From Deefgea salmonis (GTDB taxonomy: Bacteria; Pseudomonadota; Gammaproteobacteria; Burkholderiales; Chitinibacteraceae), in contig NZ_JAJAWG010000002.1 of assembly GCF_020531905.1 (NCBI RefSeq), forward strand, positions 186,001-250,000: a DNA stretch of 64,000 nucleotides, written 5' to 3'. Position numbers and translations under genes: made by a program. Positions 55,243 through 64,000 of the stretch are shown here, piece after piece (position 1 is the first letter of the stretch; each line of letters begins with the position of its first letter). Below the pieces are notes generated by a model that worked only from the letters and a program-made list of their open reading frames with translations, had not been told where the DNA came from and searched no databases.

Positions 55243-55995
55243 TTATTTACCAAAGTACTTGGTGTAGATTTTTTCGTAAGTGCCATCGGCTTTGATTGCG
55301 GCCAAGCCTTTATTAAGTTGCTCGATCAAGGCTTTATTGCCTTTTTTCACTGCGATACCATAGTACTCTTTGGCAAAAGTGGCATCATCGATGGTTTTTA
55401 AATTCGATTTTGGGTTGTTTGAAACAAAATTTACTACGACACCATTATCTGCAACAACGGCATCAACACCGCCATTTTCTAATTCTTTGATGGCCAGCGG
55501 GGTTGATTCAAATCGTTTAATGTTAGGGCTGGTTTTACCTTGTAACTTTTGAATCACTTCATCACCAGTCGTGCCCGTTTGTACACCGACTTTGATGGTT
55601 TTTAAATCAGTGAATTTACTTACTTTGTTCTTTTTATTTACTGCAATCAATTGTTTAGCTTCAAAGTAAGGCTCAGAGAAGTCCATTGATTGTTTACGTT
55701 CAGGGGTAATGGTGACCGATGAAATAACCATGTCACGATCGCCATTGGGTAGGGTGGCAAAAATCCCTTCCCATGGTGTATTGATAAATTTGATTTTCAT
55801 CCCCGTTTTTTGGGCAATCGCTTCGAGGATATCGACGCTAAATCCCACCACTTCTTTTTTGCTGTTGAGTGATTCAAAAGGTGCATAAGCGGCATCGGTG
55901 GCAACTTGATACACTTTTGCAGCATGGGCATGTGTACTGAACATCAGACTGGCAAACAGAACGCTAGCAAGAAAACCTAGTTTTTTTGTATTCAT
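55243..55995 (-). CDS. Periplasmic amino-acid-binding protein (polar amino acid type)
   Basis: The 250-residue protein has a signal peptide (MNTKKLGFLASVLFASLMFSTHAHA) and the family-3 solute-binding fold. Landmarks are VATDAAYAPFESLNSKKEVVGFSVDILEAIA, PWEGIFATLPNGDRDMVISSVTITPERKQSMDFSEPYF and VGVQTGTTGDEV. I start at the ATG at 55995, preceded by GGAGATAA. An ATG at 56064 would put unrelated hydrophobic residues before the signal. It forms one unit with the downstream permease. Confidence 0.92.
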   Translation of the reverse strand: MNTKKLGFLASVLFASLMFSTHAHAAKVYQVATDAAYAPFESLNSKKEVVGFSVDILEAIAQKTGMKIKFINTPWEGIFATLPNGDRDMVISSVTITPERKQSMDFSEPYFEAKQLIAVNKKNKVSKFTDLKTIKVGVQTGTTGDEVIQKLQGKTSPNIKRFESTPLAIKELENGGVDAVVADNGVVVNFVSNNPKSNLKTIDDATFAKEYYGIAVKKGNKALIEQLNKGLAAIKADGTYEKIYTKYFGK

Positions 55996-56174
55996 TATTA
56001 TCTCCAGGTACAACAAGAAAAAGGGCAGGACGAGAATTGTATATGAAATACACAAAATTCTCACGCTGCCCAGATGCTAGTAAGGTTTAAAGTTCAATAT
56101 AATCAGGATTATCCCTAGGGTCTGTTGATGTTTGGTGTGGCAACAGACCCTCGGTTGATGGCGATCACGAGCAC

Positions 56175-56999
56175 TTAGCCAATGATGTCATCCATTCCGC
56201 TGGATAGCTCAGACAATTCAGAAAGTTTGAAGAACAATTCGTCTTTATTGATGCCGGTCTCAACTAAGATCGAGTCAGGGATTTGTTCGGCCAGTTCTTC
56301 GATGCTTATTTTTTCTGCCGACAAAACGGTAATGAGCTTGGCTAAAAACAGAGCTGCAGTGAGCTTACTGATGGGGTCTTGGCTTAGTGGTGCGTTTTGA
56401 CCGCGAATTGCCAGTTGGATCTCAACTGGGAAATTCCAGCGTCTAGCCAGCTCTTCGCCGACCATCACATAGTCAAAACCAATATTATTGGCCTCCAATG
56501 CAACGCGATCACCACCACTTTCAACAAATTTATCAATTTTGACCGCAATTTCCGGTGCGATGATATGAATCAGCATTTCACCAATATTGTGAATCATGCC
56601 GCAGGTAAAGGCGACCTCGCCATTAATCTTGGCTTGCTTGGCAAGCCATTTGCAAATGGTGGCCACGGACAGGCTGTTTTTCCAAAATGCTTTACGGTCA
56701 AAGCCAGGCGTTGCAACAAAAGCACCGGTAATACCAGAAGCCACCACCAGTGTACGCACCGTATTAAACCCTAAAACGACAACGGCTTCTTGAACTGAGC
56801 CAATTTGGCGGCTGGCACCAAAGTGTGCGGAGTTGGCAAGACGGAGTACTTTGGCGGTAATTACCTGATCCTGCGCGATTTTTTTTGCAATCGTGTCAAT
56901 GTCGATGTCATCGTTGCTAAAGCTATCGATGAGTTCCTGAACGACTTTAGGAATGGTGGGTAATTTATGAGTTTGCTCAAAGACTTCTTCTAATTTCAT
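56175..56999 (-). CDS. HDOD domain protein
   Basis: The 274-residue protein begins MKLEEVFEQTHKLPTIPKVVQELIDSF and contains ITAKVLRLANSAHFGASRQI, FTCGMIHNIGEMLIH and GFDYVMVGEELARRWNFPVEI. This is the HDOD fold, related to HD hydrolases but usually without the metal-binding HD pair. Here MIHNIGE stands where HD would be. HDOD proteins act in signalling, motility and c-di-GMP responses. No partner domain is fused. It is monocistronic. Confidence 0.88.
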   Translation of the reverse strand: MKLEEVFEQTHKLPTIPKVVQELIDSFSNDDIDIDTIAKKIAQDQVITAKVLRLANSAHFGASRQIGSVQEAVVVLGFNTVRTLVVASGITGAFVATPGFDRKAFWKNSLSVATICKWLAKQAKINGEVAFTCGMIHNIGEMLIHIIAPEIAVKIDKFVESGGDRVALEANNIGFDYVMVGEELARRWNFPVEIQLAIRGQNAPLSQDPISKLTAALFLAKLITVLSAEKISIEELAEQIPDSILVETGINKDELFFKLSELSELSSGMDDIIG

Positions 57000-57081
57000 T
57001 GGTCTTACTCCCTGTGTATTTTTGTCAGTTGCGCCTAGTCATACTAGAACACCCAAAATCACTATGCCAGTTTCCAAACGT

Positions 57082-57115
57082 AAAAAAGCCGTACTCATGA
57101 ATTGAGTACGGCTTT
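57082..57115 (-). terminator. Rho-independent terminator of rne
   Basis: A 13-bp stem, 57085-57097 with 57103-57115, closes over a 5-base loop. A T-run follows on the minus strand, 25 bases past the rne stop. Confidence 0.92.
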
Positions 57116-57139
57116 GGGCGATGGAGACCGAGTTAAGAA

Positions 57140-60064
57140 CTAGTCGTGATGGGTCTCAATTTGAGATAAGCCATCTACATCTGTGCTTTTGGCTTGAGTT
57201 TCTGTTGCAATATCTCGGCGACGGCGGACGGTTTTTGGTGGCTGAGCATCAACTGGCGTTGCAATGACAACTGCTGCGGTTGTTTCTACCATTTTTAGCT
57301 CAATGGATTCATTGACGATGATAGGTTTCGTCGCGGCATTGCGTCGACGCGCCGTTGTCGTATTGCTAACGACTTCGGGCTGATCGGCTGTCGATTGACG
57401 TGTTGCGACTTGCGTTAAGTTACTTGCTTCTAGAGGCGCTGCTTTGGTTTCAACAGCGGGAGCTTGCACATTGCTTATCGCCACACTAGCTACGACTTCT
57501 TGGTGTATGGCTGGCGTGGCAGCAACTGATTCAGTTGCAGCAGCTTGTTGCATCGCGGGTGCAGCAACAACCCGTTCTTCAGCGGCTTGGGGTGTTGAAG
57601 CGATGGTGGCCGGAGCAGCGGTAGCAACAGGAGCAACAGGAGCAACAGGAGCAACAGGAGCAGCAGGAGCAACAACAGGAGCAGCAGGAGCAGCAGGAGC
57701 AGCAGGAGCAACAACAGGAGCAACAACAGGAGCAGCAGGAGCAACAACAGGTGCAGGAGCAACAACAGGTGCAACTGTAACGACCGCTGGCGCGACAATC
57801 TCTGCCACTACTGGTGCGGTCGCGATTTGTGCTTCTGCGGTCGCCTTAATCAATTCGACCTCTGTTGCTGGCGCTTCAGTAGCAATTGCAGTACTTTCAG
57901 TTGCTGTAGTTTCGACATCCATGCGGTCACGACGATCACGACGGCCACGACGACGGCGGCTACGCGTTTCGGCATTGCCATCGGCAGACGAGGTTGCTGT
58001 GTGTTCCGGTGCAGTGGTGACTGCCGCTAAATCGGCTTTGAGGGTTTCGCTGCGCTGCTCATTGCGTGGCGCACGTTCCGCACGCGGTTGGCGCTCGGGA
58101 CGTGGTTGACGCTCAGGCCGCTCGCCACGTTCAGGTCGTTCAGCTTTCTCAGGTCGATTTTGGCCGTCACGTTTTTGCAAGTCTTCTTCAATGCGTGGCT
58201 TGTTGCTTGGGCGTGCGTTACGCTCTGTGCGATCTCGACTCGCATCACGTGTTTCACTGCGTTGACCTTCTGGACGTGACTCGTTACGCGGACGACGTTG
58301 CTCATTGCGGCCACGTTGTGGGCGCGGTGCAGGTTTCGCTTCTTCAGCTTTAGCCACTTCTGGCGCCGCACTAAACCATGAAACAATTTTTTGCCATAGC
58401 GATGCTTTAACTTCGGGAGCTGCTTGACGCGTTGGACGCTCGGATGTTGCTGGCGCTGGTTGTGATGGCGTAATGCCTTTTACCGCTGCTTCTTGACGCT
58501 TGGCTTGCTCTTCTTTGGCTTTAGCTGGCTGATAGCCTTCATCAGTTGGTTGTTCAACCATGCGATAAGACGGCAGGATATCTTCAAGTTGATTGACATC
58601 ATCATGACGTAAACGCGTGATGCTGTAGTTCGGTGTTTCTAAGTGTGTGTTTGGAATCAAAATCACGCCGACTTTGAGGCGATCTTCAACTGCAAACAAT
58701 TCTGCGCGTTTTTCGTTGAGTAAGAATGTCGCTACATCAACAGGCACTTGTGCGTGGATTGCACCGGTGTTTTCTTTCATTGCTTCTTCTTGAATGATGC
58801 GCAAGATGTGCAATGCCGATGATTCAATACCGCGAATGAAACCAGTGCCGTGGCAACGTGGGCAAGCCATGTGGCTGGTTTCTTCTAAGCTTGGTTGCAA
58901 GCGTTGGCGTGATAATTCAAGCAGGCCGAAGCGGCTGATTTTGCCGGTCTGTACGCGAGCACGGTCGTGATGTAATGCTTCACGGACGCGGTTTTCTACT
59001 TCGCGTTGGTTTTTCGGGTTTTCCATGTCGATAAAGTCGATCACGATCAAACCACCGACGTCACGCAAACGCATTTGACGGGCAATTTCATCGGCCGCTT
59101 CAAGGTTGGTACGTACTGCGGTTTCTTCGATATCGCCACCGCGCGTGGCTTTGGCCGAGTTGACGTCGATTGACCACAAGGCTTCGGTGCGATCGAGTAC
59201 GATGGCGCCGCCTGATGGCAAGCTCACTTCGCGTGAATAGGCGGTTTCAATTTGATGTTCGATTTGAAAGCGTGAAAACAGAGGCACATCATCTTGATAG
59301 AATTTGACTTTGTGCGCGCTGCCCGGCATCACGTGCGCCATAAATTGCTGCGCTTGCTCGTAGATGTCACGTTTGTCGATGAGTAATTCACCGATATCCG
59401 GTTGGAAATAATCGCGGATGGCGCGAATCACCAGGCTAGATTCTTGATAGATCAAGAATGCGCCAGTTTGTTTGGTTGCTGCGTCTTCGATGGCGCGCCA
59501 CAGTTGTAGCAAATAGGACAAGTCCCACTGCAATTCTTCGGCGTTGCGGCCAATGGCGGCAGTGCGGGCAATCAGGCTGGTGCCAACTGGCGTATCCAGC
59601 TGATCCATCGCGGCGCGTAATTCATTGCGCTCTTCGCCTTCGATACGGCGAGAAACACCGCCGCCACGTGGGTTATTTGGCATTAAAACTAAATAACGAC
59701 CGGCCAAGCTGATGTAGGTAGTGAGGGCTGCGCCTTTATTGCCGCGTTCGTCTTTTTCGACTTGAACGATGACTTCTTGGCCTTCAGAAAGATTGCCAGC
59801 GACGCGGCCACGGCCACCTTCGCCATCACCCATATAAGAGCGAGCAATTTCTTTAAACGGCAAAAAGCCATGACGGTCGCAACCGTAGTCAACAAAACAC
59901 GCTTCAAGCGATGGCTCGATGCGAGTGATGACGCCTTTGTAGATATTGGATTTACGTTGTTCTTTGCCAACGGTTTCAATGTCGAGATCGATCAGTTTTT
60001 GACCGTCGACAATCGCAACACGTAGCTCTTCAGCTTGTGTTGCGTTAAATAGCATGCGCTTCAT
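57140..60064 (-). CDS. rne: Ribonuclease E
   Basis: The 974-residue protein has an N-terminal S1 domain (residues about 35-120) and the RNase E/G catalytic core. The core has [15 protein letters not shown] and [11 protein letters not shown] (the two metal-binding Asp residues) and a Zn-link CPRCHGTG. The C-terminal 430 residues are disordered: Arg/Glu-rich (residues about 600-700), then a long Ala/Pro/Val tract, then a basic end. In E. coli this half scaffolds the degradosome and binds membrane. I start at the ATG at 60064 ([10 protein letters not shown]), preceded by GGAGT. The upstream extension to 60136 is not conserved. A 5' leader with hairpins precedes it. Confidence 0.95.
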   Translation of the reverse strand: MKRMLFNATQAEELRVAIVDGQKLIDLDIETVGKEQRKSNIYKGVITRIEPSLEACFVDYGCDRHGFLPFKEIARSYMGDGEGGRGRVAGNLSEGQEVIVQVEKDERGNKGAALTTYISLAGRYLVLMPNNPRGGGVSRRIEGEERNELRAAMDQLDTPVGTSLIARTAAIGRNAEELQWDLSYLLQLWRAIEDAATKQTGAFLIYQESSLVIRAIRDYFQPDIGELLIDKRDIYEQAQQFMAHVMPGSAHKVKFYQDDVPLFSRFQIEHQIETAYSREVSLPSGGAIVLDRTEALWSIDVNSAKATRGGDIEETAVRTNLEAADEIARQMRLRDVGGLIVIDFIDMENPKNQREVENRVREALHHDRARVQTGKISRFGLLELSRQRLQPSLEETSHMACPRCHGTGFIRGIESSALHILRIIQEEAMKENTGAIHAQVPVDVATFLLNEKRAELFAVEDRLKVGVILIPNTHLETPNYSITRLRHDDVNQLEDILPSYRMVEQPTDEGYQPAKAKEEQAKRQEAAVKGITPSQPAPATSERPTRQAAPEVKASLWQKIVSWFSAAPEVAKAEEAKPAPRPQRGRNEQRRPRNESRPEGQRSETRDASRDRTERNARPSNKPRIEEDLQKRDGQNRPEKAERPERGERPERQPRPERQPRAERAPRNEQRSETLKADLAAVTTAPEHTATSSADGNAETRSRRRRGRRDRRDRMDVETTATESTAIATEAPATEVELIKATAEAQIATAPVVAEIVAPAVVTVAPVVAPAPVVAPAAPVVAPVVAPAAPAAPAAPVVAPAAPVAPVAPVAPVATAAPATIASTPQAAEERVVAAPAMQQAAATESVAATPAIHQEVVASVAISNVQAPAVETKAAPLEASNLTQVATRQSTADQPEVVSNTTTARRRNAATKPIIVNESIELKMVETTAAVVIATPVDAQPPKTVRRRRDIATETQAKSTDVDGLSQIETHHD
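57611..57775. repeat. Tandem GGAGCAACA/GGAGCAGCA repeats inside rne
   Basis: About 18 imperfect 9-base units on the plus strand encode, on the minus strand, an Ala-Pro-Val/Ala-Pro-Ala tract at roughly residues 764-818 of RNase E. The near-identical units are prone to slippage and would change length in steps of three residues without breaking the frame. Confidence 0.9.
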
Positions 60065-60692
60065 GTAGGACTCCGGCGCACACTGCTCAGATTGAGTGCA
60101 AATCAACAGGGTGATGAAGACGGCAGTTCGGCACAATAAGTAGTCATGCTATCTGGCACAGATTGAAATTAAATCTGTGGGAGGTAACACAATGGCTAGT
60201 TGTTGTGGCTTAGGAACTGGGTATCGTTCTCCACAATAATCATTATGAGGTCTGTCTAGCTATACCCTAAGTTTCTTTGGTTTAGACAACTTAGTGTGAA
60301 TCAATCCGGTCAGTGCACTAATGTAATAAATCAATTACCATCGCTGCTTGATGCTACGGTGAGCGTTATAACCGTTCTCCGACTCTGATAACCGACGTCA
60401 TCGCTCTGGCATGACGAGCCCCGCGCATCAGCTCCAAATCTGGAGTTGGCAGATAAAGTATTTTTATCTACGGCGGGAAAGAATTCGTCAGCTGATAACG
60501 CTGAGTTTGCGGTCAAAGAGCGGAACTTTTAATTAGATCGGTGGTGTGCTTTGGTAAAGCCTCACCACGGGCAATTTAGCAGTATTTTTTCATCAATACC
60601 TAAATTGCGTTGCCACCCCAGTCTTTAAGTATTTAGCTTAAAGCGGCCACAACTTGCTGCAAATTGCAGCGCGTCACAGAGTATATGTCAAT
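60065..60692. other. Divergent region with likely structured rne leader
   Basis: 628 bases between rne and rluC hold no supported gene. Three stems sit on the rne side: CACAGATT/AATCTGTG (60157-60179), GGGTAT/ATACCC (60219-60267) and CTAAGTT/AACTTAG (60267-60294). E. coli rne has a long autoregulated 5' leader, so a similar leader is plausible here. Promoters for both genes lie to the right, not located exactly. Confidence 0.5.
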
Positions 60693-61655
60693 ATGTCCGA
60701 GACTAGCAAAGCGTCTGTCACTTTCGTGACGGTCGAAGCAGAAGATGCCGGTCAACGGCTCGATAATTTTTTATTAAAAATGTTGAAAGGGGTGCCTAAA
60801 AGCCATGTTTATCGCATTGTTCGCGCTGGCGAGATTCGAGTAAATAAGGGGCGCGTCGATGTGACTTATCGCATTGTTGCAAATGATGTGATTCGCATTC
60901 CACCAGTGCGTGTGGCAGAGAAAGCGCCGGTGCCGGCGACCGTTTCTGGTGCTGCGCAGGCAGTACAAATTCCGGTCGTTTTTGAAGACGATGCCTTGAT
61001 TGTATTAAATAAACCGTCTGGCATGGCCGTGCATGGCGGATCCGGAATTAGCTTTGGGGTGATTGAGCTTTTGCGGGCGCAAAGGCCACAAGCCAAATTC
61101 TTAGAATTGGTGCATCGCTTAGATCGCGATACCTCTGGATTATTACTGGTGGCTAAAAAGCGCAGTGCTTTAGTTAAGATGCACGAAGTGTTGCGTGAAA
61201 ACCACCGCATTGATAAGCGTTACCTGGCTTTGGTTGAAGGTGTTTGGCCGAATGAACGCAGTCATGTGAAATTTAAACTGCTTAAGTATGAAACACCAGA
61301 AGGTGAGCGACGAGTCAAAGTGCATAGCGACGGCTTAACGTCTCAGACCACCGTAAATCGTAAGCAAGTGTGGGCAGATCAAGCCAGTTTGCTTGAATGT
61401 GAACTTAAAACCGGTCGAACGCATCAAATTCGGGTGCATTTATCTGCCAGTGGTCATGCGATTTTAGGCGACGATAAGTACGGCGATCTCTCCGTGAATA
61501 AAACCGTAGCTAGGCGTGGTTTGAAGCGGATGTTTTTACACGCTTGGCGCTTAAGTTTGGATCACCCTTTGACGGGCGAGCGGATGGTGCTTGAAGCGCC
61601 TTTGCCCGTCGAGTTGCAATCATATTTAGATATATTGAATTCTCAAGGAAAATAA
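60693..61655 (+). CDS. rluC: 23S rRNA pseudouridine synthase RluC
   Basis: The 320-residue protein has an N-terminal S4 domain (QRLDNFLLKMLKGVPKSHVYRIVRAGEIRVNKGR) and an RluA-type catalytic domain. Asp144 in HRLDRDTSGLLLVAKK is the catalytic residue, and TGRTHQIRVH is present. RluC modifies 23S positions 955, 2504 and 2580. I use the ATG at 60693. An upstream TTG at 60654 is less likely. Its stop overlaps the next start (TAATG), opening a four-gene operon. Confidence 0.93.
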   Translation: MSETSKASVTFVTVEAEDAGQRLDNFLLKMLKGVPKSHVYRIVRAGEIRVNKGRVDVTYRIVANDVIRIPPVRVAEKAPVPATVSGAAQAVQIPVVFEDDALIVLNKPSGMAVHGGSGISFGVIELLRAQRPQAKFLELVHRLDRDTSGLLLVAKKRSALVKMHEVLRENHRIDKRYLALVEGVWPNERSHVKFKLLKYETPEGERRVKVHSDGLTSQTTVNRKQVWADQASLLECELKTGRTHQIRVHLSASGHAILGDDKYGDLSVNKTVARRGLKRMFLHAWRLSLDHPLTGERMVLEAPLPVELQSYLDILNSQGK

Positions 61656-62311
61656 TGAGCCGACAATTTGATTTATTGGTGTTCGATTGGGACGGCACCT
61701 TGATGGATAGTACCGGCATGATTGCACGCTCGATTCAGCGTGCTTTTCTCGATGTCGGTTTGGTTGCACCGAGTGATAAGGATGCACGCTTTGTCATCGG
61801 TTACGGCCTACATGAAGCGATGCAATATTTGGGGCCACAATTAAATGCTGAGCAAATTCAGCGTATTGTTGATGCTTACCGTGGTCATTTTTTAACTCAA
61901 GACCATGAGTTACAGCTTTATCCGGGTGTAGAAGCGGGTTTGTTACGTTTACAAGCTGCAGGTTTTCGCATGGCGGTAGCCACCGGAAAGTCACGCGCAG
62001 GTTTGGATCGTGTGTTAGCCGCGACGGGATTGTCGCCATTTTTTGAGGTGAGCCGCACTGCGGATGAAGCTTTTTCTAAGCCGCATCCTGCAATGTTGGA
62101 ATACATTCTGGATGCATGCGATATCGAAGGACATCGGGCTTTAATGATTGGCGATACCACGCATGATTTACAGCTGGCAATCAATGCCGGAACGGCGAGT
62201 GTGGCATTAAGCTATGGTGCACATTCGTTAGAAGAGTTGTTGTCTTTGCAGCCCTTGGCGCATTTTGATGATTTTAGTCGATTGACGGATTGGATTTTGG
62301 CGCATGGCTGA
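61655..62311 (+). CDS. HAD-family phosphatase (phosphoglycolate-phosphatase-like)
   Basis: The 218-residue HAD subfamily IA protein has motif I FDWDGTLMDST (nucleophile Asp). Motif II is VATGKSRAGLD, the motif III Lys is in SKPHPAML, and motif IV is MIGDTTHDLQLAINAG. It is likely a small-metabolite phosphatase. Substrate cannot be read from sequence. It overlaps the Rieske gene by 8 bases. Confidence 0.88.
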   Translation: MSRQFDLLVFDWDGTLMDSTGMIARSIQRAFLDVGLVAPSDKDARFVIGYGLHEAMQYLGPQLNAEQIQRIVDAYRGHFLTQDHELQLYPGVEAGLLRLQAAGFRMAVATGKSRAGLDRVLAATGLSPFFEVSRTADEAFSKPHPAMLEYILDACDIEGHRALMIGDTTHDLQLAINAGTASVALSYGAHSLEELLSLQPLAHFDDFSRLTDWILAHG

Positions 62312-62660
62312 GCGCCAAATTTGCGTGTCGACGGATGTGGTTGAGTGTGGCTTGGCGTTTCGCTTTGGTTTGAGACAGCAAGGACGAGAACGTCAAGCCA
62401 TCTTGATTCGTTTTCAGGGGGTAGTGTATGGCTACCTCAATGAATGTGCGCATATTCCGATTGAACTCGATTACAATCTCGGCGATGTATTTGACTTGAG
62501 CCGACAGTATTTAGTCTGTTCTACCCACGGTGCTTATTACGATCCTCGCAATGGTCTATGTTTAGGTGGCCCATGCGCGGGGAAACGATTGCAATCGATT
62601 GCTGTATTTGAACAAGATGAGGCCATTTGGCTGACTGAGGAAGGAAATAGGAATGAATGA
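62304..62660 (+). CDS. Rieske 2Fe-2S domain protein
   Basis: The 118-residue protein has the Rieske ligand pattern Cys48-x-His50 (NECAHIP) and Cys72-x2-His75 (VCSTHGAYYD). No oxygenase domain is fused. Small standalone Rieske proteins can serve as ferredoxin-like electron carriers. The spacing (21 residues between the two halves) is slightly above the usual 15-17 but fits loose members. It overlaps sppA by 8 bases. Confidence 0.88.
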   Translation: MAERQICVSTDVVECGLAFRFGLRQQGRERQAILIRFQGVVYGYLNECAHIPIELDYNLGDVFDLSRQYLVCSTHGAYYDPRNGLCLGGPCAGKRLQSIAVFEQDEAIWLTEEGNRNE

Positions 62661-63585
62661 AGCGCAAGAGCGTAGTGTTTTGCAAGAGGTGCTCGGCGCC
62701 TCGATTAAAGAACAACGTCGCGCACGTCGGTGGGGAATCTTCTTTAAGTTACTGACCTTTAGTTATTTATTTCTCATCTTGGCTTTGCTAATGGGCTGGT
62801 TGGGCAAAGATGGTGATAAAGCCAGCATGAAAGCGCATACCGCGGTCGTGGATCTGCAAGGCACAATTGCCGCTGGTGGCGAGGTGACGAGTGCGCTGAT
62901 AACCGAAGGTTTGCGCGCTGCGTTTGAGGACAAAAATACCAAAGCAGTTATTTTGCGTGCCAATAGTCCAGGTGGCAGCCCTGTTCAAGCGGGCATGATG
63001 CACGATGAAATTCAGCGGCTCAAAAAACTGCATCCACAAATCCCTTTTTATGTGGTGATTGAAGATATCTGCGCTTCGGGTTGTTATTACGCCGCAGTAA
63101 CCGGTCAACAAATTTATGCGGATAAGGCATCGATTGTGGGGTCGATCGGCGTATTGATGGATGGTTTTGGTTTTACGGGGGCCATGGAAAAAGTCGGGAT
63201 TGAGCGTCGTTTACTCACTGCAGGGGCCAACAAAGGCTTTTTAGATCCATTTTCACCACAAAGCGCTGAACAAAAAGAGCGCGCTATTGATATGCTCGAT
63301 GAAATCCATCAGCAATTTATTGGCGTAGTTAAAGCGGGGCGTGGTAAAAAATTGGCTGACAATCCTGATTTATTCTCGGGTCTTGTTTGGTCAGGTGAAA
63401 CAGGCGTTAAACTTGGTTTAGTCGATGGCTTAGGCTCGGTTGAAAGTGTGGCGCGTGATATTGTCAAAGTCGATAACATCGTTGATTTTACGCCGCAACC
63501 GACTTATGCCGATCGCTTGGCACGTCAATTGGGGGTTGCTGCGGCAACCACTTTAAGCACTCATCTTGGTTTACAAATCAAATAA
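62653..63585 (+). CDS. sppA: S49-family signal peptide peptidase, SppA type
   Basis: The 310-residue inner-membrane protease has one N-terminal anchor (LLTFSYLFLILALLMGWL). Its short-type S49 domain carries the nucleophile Ser142 in ICASGCYYAA and the general-base Lys194 in GANKGFLDPF. NSPGGSPVQAG precedes the active site. It digests residual signal peptides. The Cys in place of the usual Gly in ASGGYY is minor, since both catalytic residues are kept. Confidence 0.92.
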   Translation: MNEAQERSVLQEVLGASIKEQRRARRWGIFFKLLTFSYLFLILALLMGWLGKDGDKASMKAHTAVVDLQGTIAAGGEVTSALITEGLRAAFEDKNTKAVILRANSPGGSPVQAGMMHDEIQRLKKLHPQIPFYVVIEDICASGCYYAAVTGQQIYADKASIVGSIGVLMDGFGFTGAMEKVGIERRLLTAGANKGFLDPFSPQSAEQKERAIDMLDEIHQQFIGVVKAGRGKKLADNPDLFSGLVWSGETGVKLGLVDGLGSVESVARDIVKVDNIVDFTPQPTYADRLARQLGVAAATTLSTHLGLQIK

Positions 63586-63594
63586 GTAGGCTTT

Positions 63595-64000
63595 ATGGCA
63601 CGCAAACAACGGCATGAAGAGCATGAAAATCATGAAAGATGGCTGGTTTCTTATGCCGACTTTATCACGCTGTTGTTTGCTTTTTTTGTGGTGATGTATG
63701 CGATTTCATCGGTGAATGAGGGCAAGTACAAAGTGCTCTCCAATTCATTAGTCGATGCATTTAAGCCACAGCAAAATCCGCCCGCCGTGCAATTAGATAA
63801 CCAAGCAATCAAAGGTAGTCCACCACAAATTAAATTAGCGCCTCAAACCAGTCCAAACAACCCTAAACTCGAGCAACAAACGCAAAAAATGAAAGGTATG
63901 GCCAATGACTTGCGCGAGTCATTGGGCAGTCTGATTGATCAGGGCAAGGTGAAAGTGACACAGTCAAAACGTGGGATTGCTGTCGAAATTAGTGATTCAA
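63595..64000 (+). CDS. motD: Flagellar motor protein MotD (MotB family), 3' end cut off by the window
   Basis: From the ATG at 63595 the frame reads MARKQRHEEHENHERWLVSY, then ADFITLLFAFFVVMYAISSV, and stays open to the window end. The single N-terminal helix with Asp22 (YADF) is the proton-binding site of MotB-type stators. The MARxxRHEEHENHERWLVSYADF start matches MotD rather than classic MotB. The OmpA-like peptidoglycan domain lies outside the window. A motC gene would be expected directly upstream, but sppA is there instead. Confidence 0.85.
   Translation, partial: MARKQRHEEHENHERWLVSYADFITLLFAFFVVMYAISSVNEGKYKVLSNSLVDAFKPQQNPPAVQLDNQAIKGSPPQIKLAPQTSPNNPKLEQQTQKMKGMANDLRESLGSLIDQGKVKVTQSKRGIAVEISDS

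Noticed and set aside
57490-57798. A 102-residue poly-leucine frame antisense to RNase E, in the repeat tract
   Set aside because: It is the third-position reflection of the 9-base repeat that encodes the Ala/Pro/Val tract of RNase E. It has no start context and no protein-like composition.
57444-58109. A 221-codon plus-strand frame opposite rne
   Set aside because: A shadow of the Ala/Pro-rich coding region with extreme Ala/Thr/Gly bias. RNase E on the other strand explains the sequence fully.
1-64000. CRISPR array or insertion sequence
   Set aside because: No regularly spaced direct repeats with unique spacers and no transposase gene were seen anywhere in the window.

Overview
The window is chromosomal DNA of a Gram-negative betaproteobacterium. 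A member of the Neisseriales (Chitinibacter/Deefgea/Chromobacterium type) is the best guess. This rests on the gene content: a second-type long IF-1, the alaA-hom-thrC cluster, an EpsB-L/exosortase-B exopolysaccharide locus with PEP-CTERM substrates, and a MotD-type stator gene. The species is inferred, not read directly. Coding density is high and non-coding DNA is AT-rich.

Layout. (1) 1-4.25 kb: the right end of a probable filamentous (inovirus-like) prophage. It carries a truncated secretin, a DUF4224 protein, a tyrosine integrase, and a toxin-antitoxin-like pair (DUF4411/PIN plus XRE-ImmA/IrrE). It stops beside the 3' end of a tRNA-Ser(UGA) gene, the likely attachment target. (2) 4.3-8.2 kb: a conserved protein with a PilZ-like tail, the ABC-F ATPase YbiT, and IF-1. 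(3) 8.4-14.4 kb: a complete ribose operon in the order rbsK-D-A-C-B-R on the minus strand, with a palindromic operator candidate in front and hairpins that probably set the RbsB and RbsR levels. (4) 14.7-16.4 kb: a DUF1615 lipoprotein with lytic-transglycosylase-like motifs and a decayed PEP-CTERM gene. (5) 16.8-42.1 kb: a 25-kb exopolysaccharide operon on the plus strand. (6) 42.1-43.6 kb: two intact PEP-CTERM proteins, likely XrtB substrates. (7) 43.9-64 kb: housekeeping and signalling genes: htpG, a ParA/response-regulator pair, thrC-hom-alaA, ugd, an amino-acid ABC importer without its ATPase, an HDOD protein, rne, rluC-HAD-Rieske-sppA, and the start of motD.

How the polysaccharide locus should work. 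EpsB loads the first sugar phosphate onto undecaprenyl phosphate. The GT32, GT2, two GT4 and GT26 enzymes extend the unit, and WecB/WecC supply UDP-ManNAc and its uronic acid. Wzx flips the unit and the Wzy-like protein polymerises it. EpsF/EpsG set chain length, and EpsE/EpsL form the outer export path. Two heparinase II/III-type lyases fit a uronate-containing polymer. Two CapK-like adenylate-forming enzymes suggest an acyl or amide decoration that is not yet described. XrtB/EpsI process PEP-CTERM proteins alongside polymer export.

The most notable oddities are: an EpsG BY-kinase that has lost Walker A, A' and B; the paired CapK-like enzymes in a uronate-polymer locus; a 120-base structured inverted-repeat element placed exactly between hom and thrC; a PEP-CTERM pseudogene with one nonsense codon and one frameshift; and the metalloprotease-linked toxin-antitoxin module at the prophage edge.
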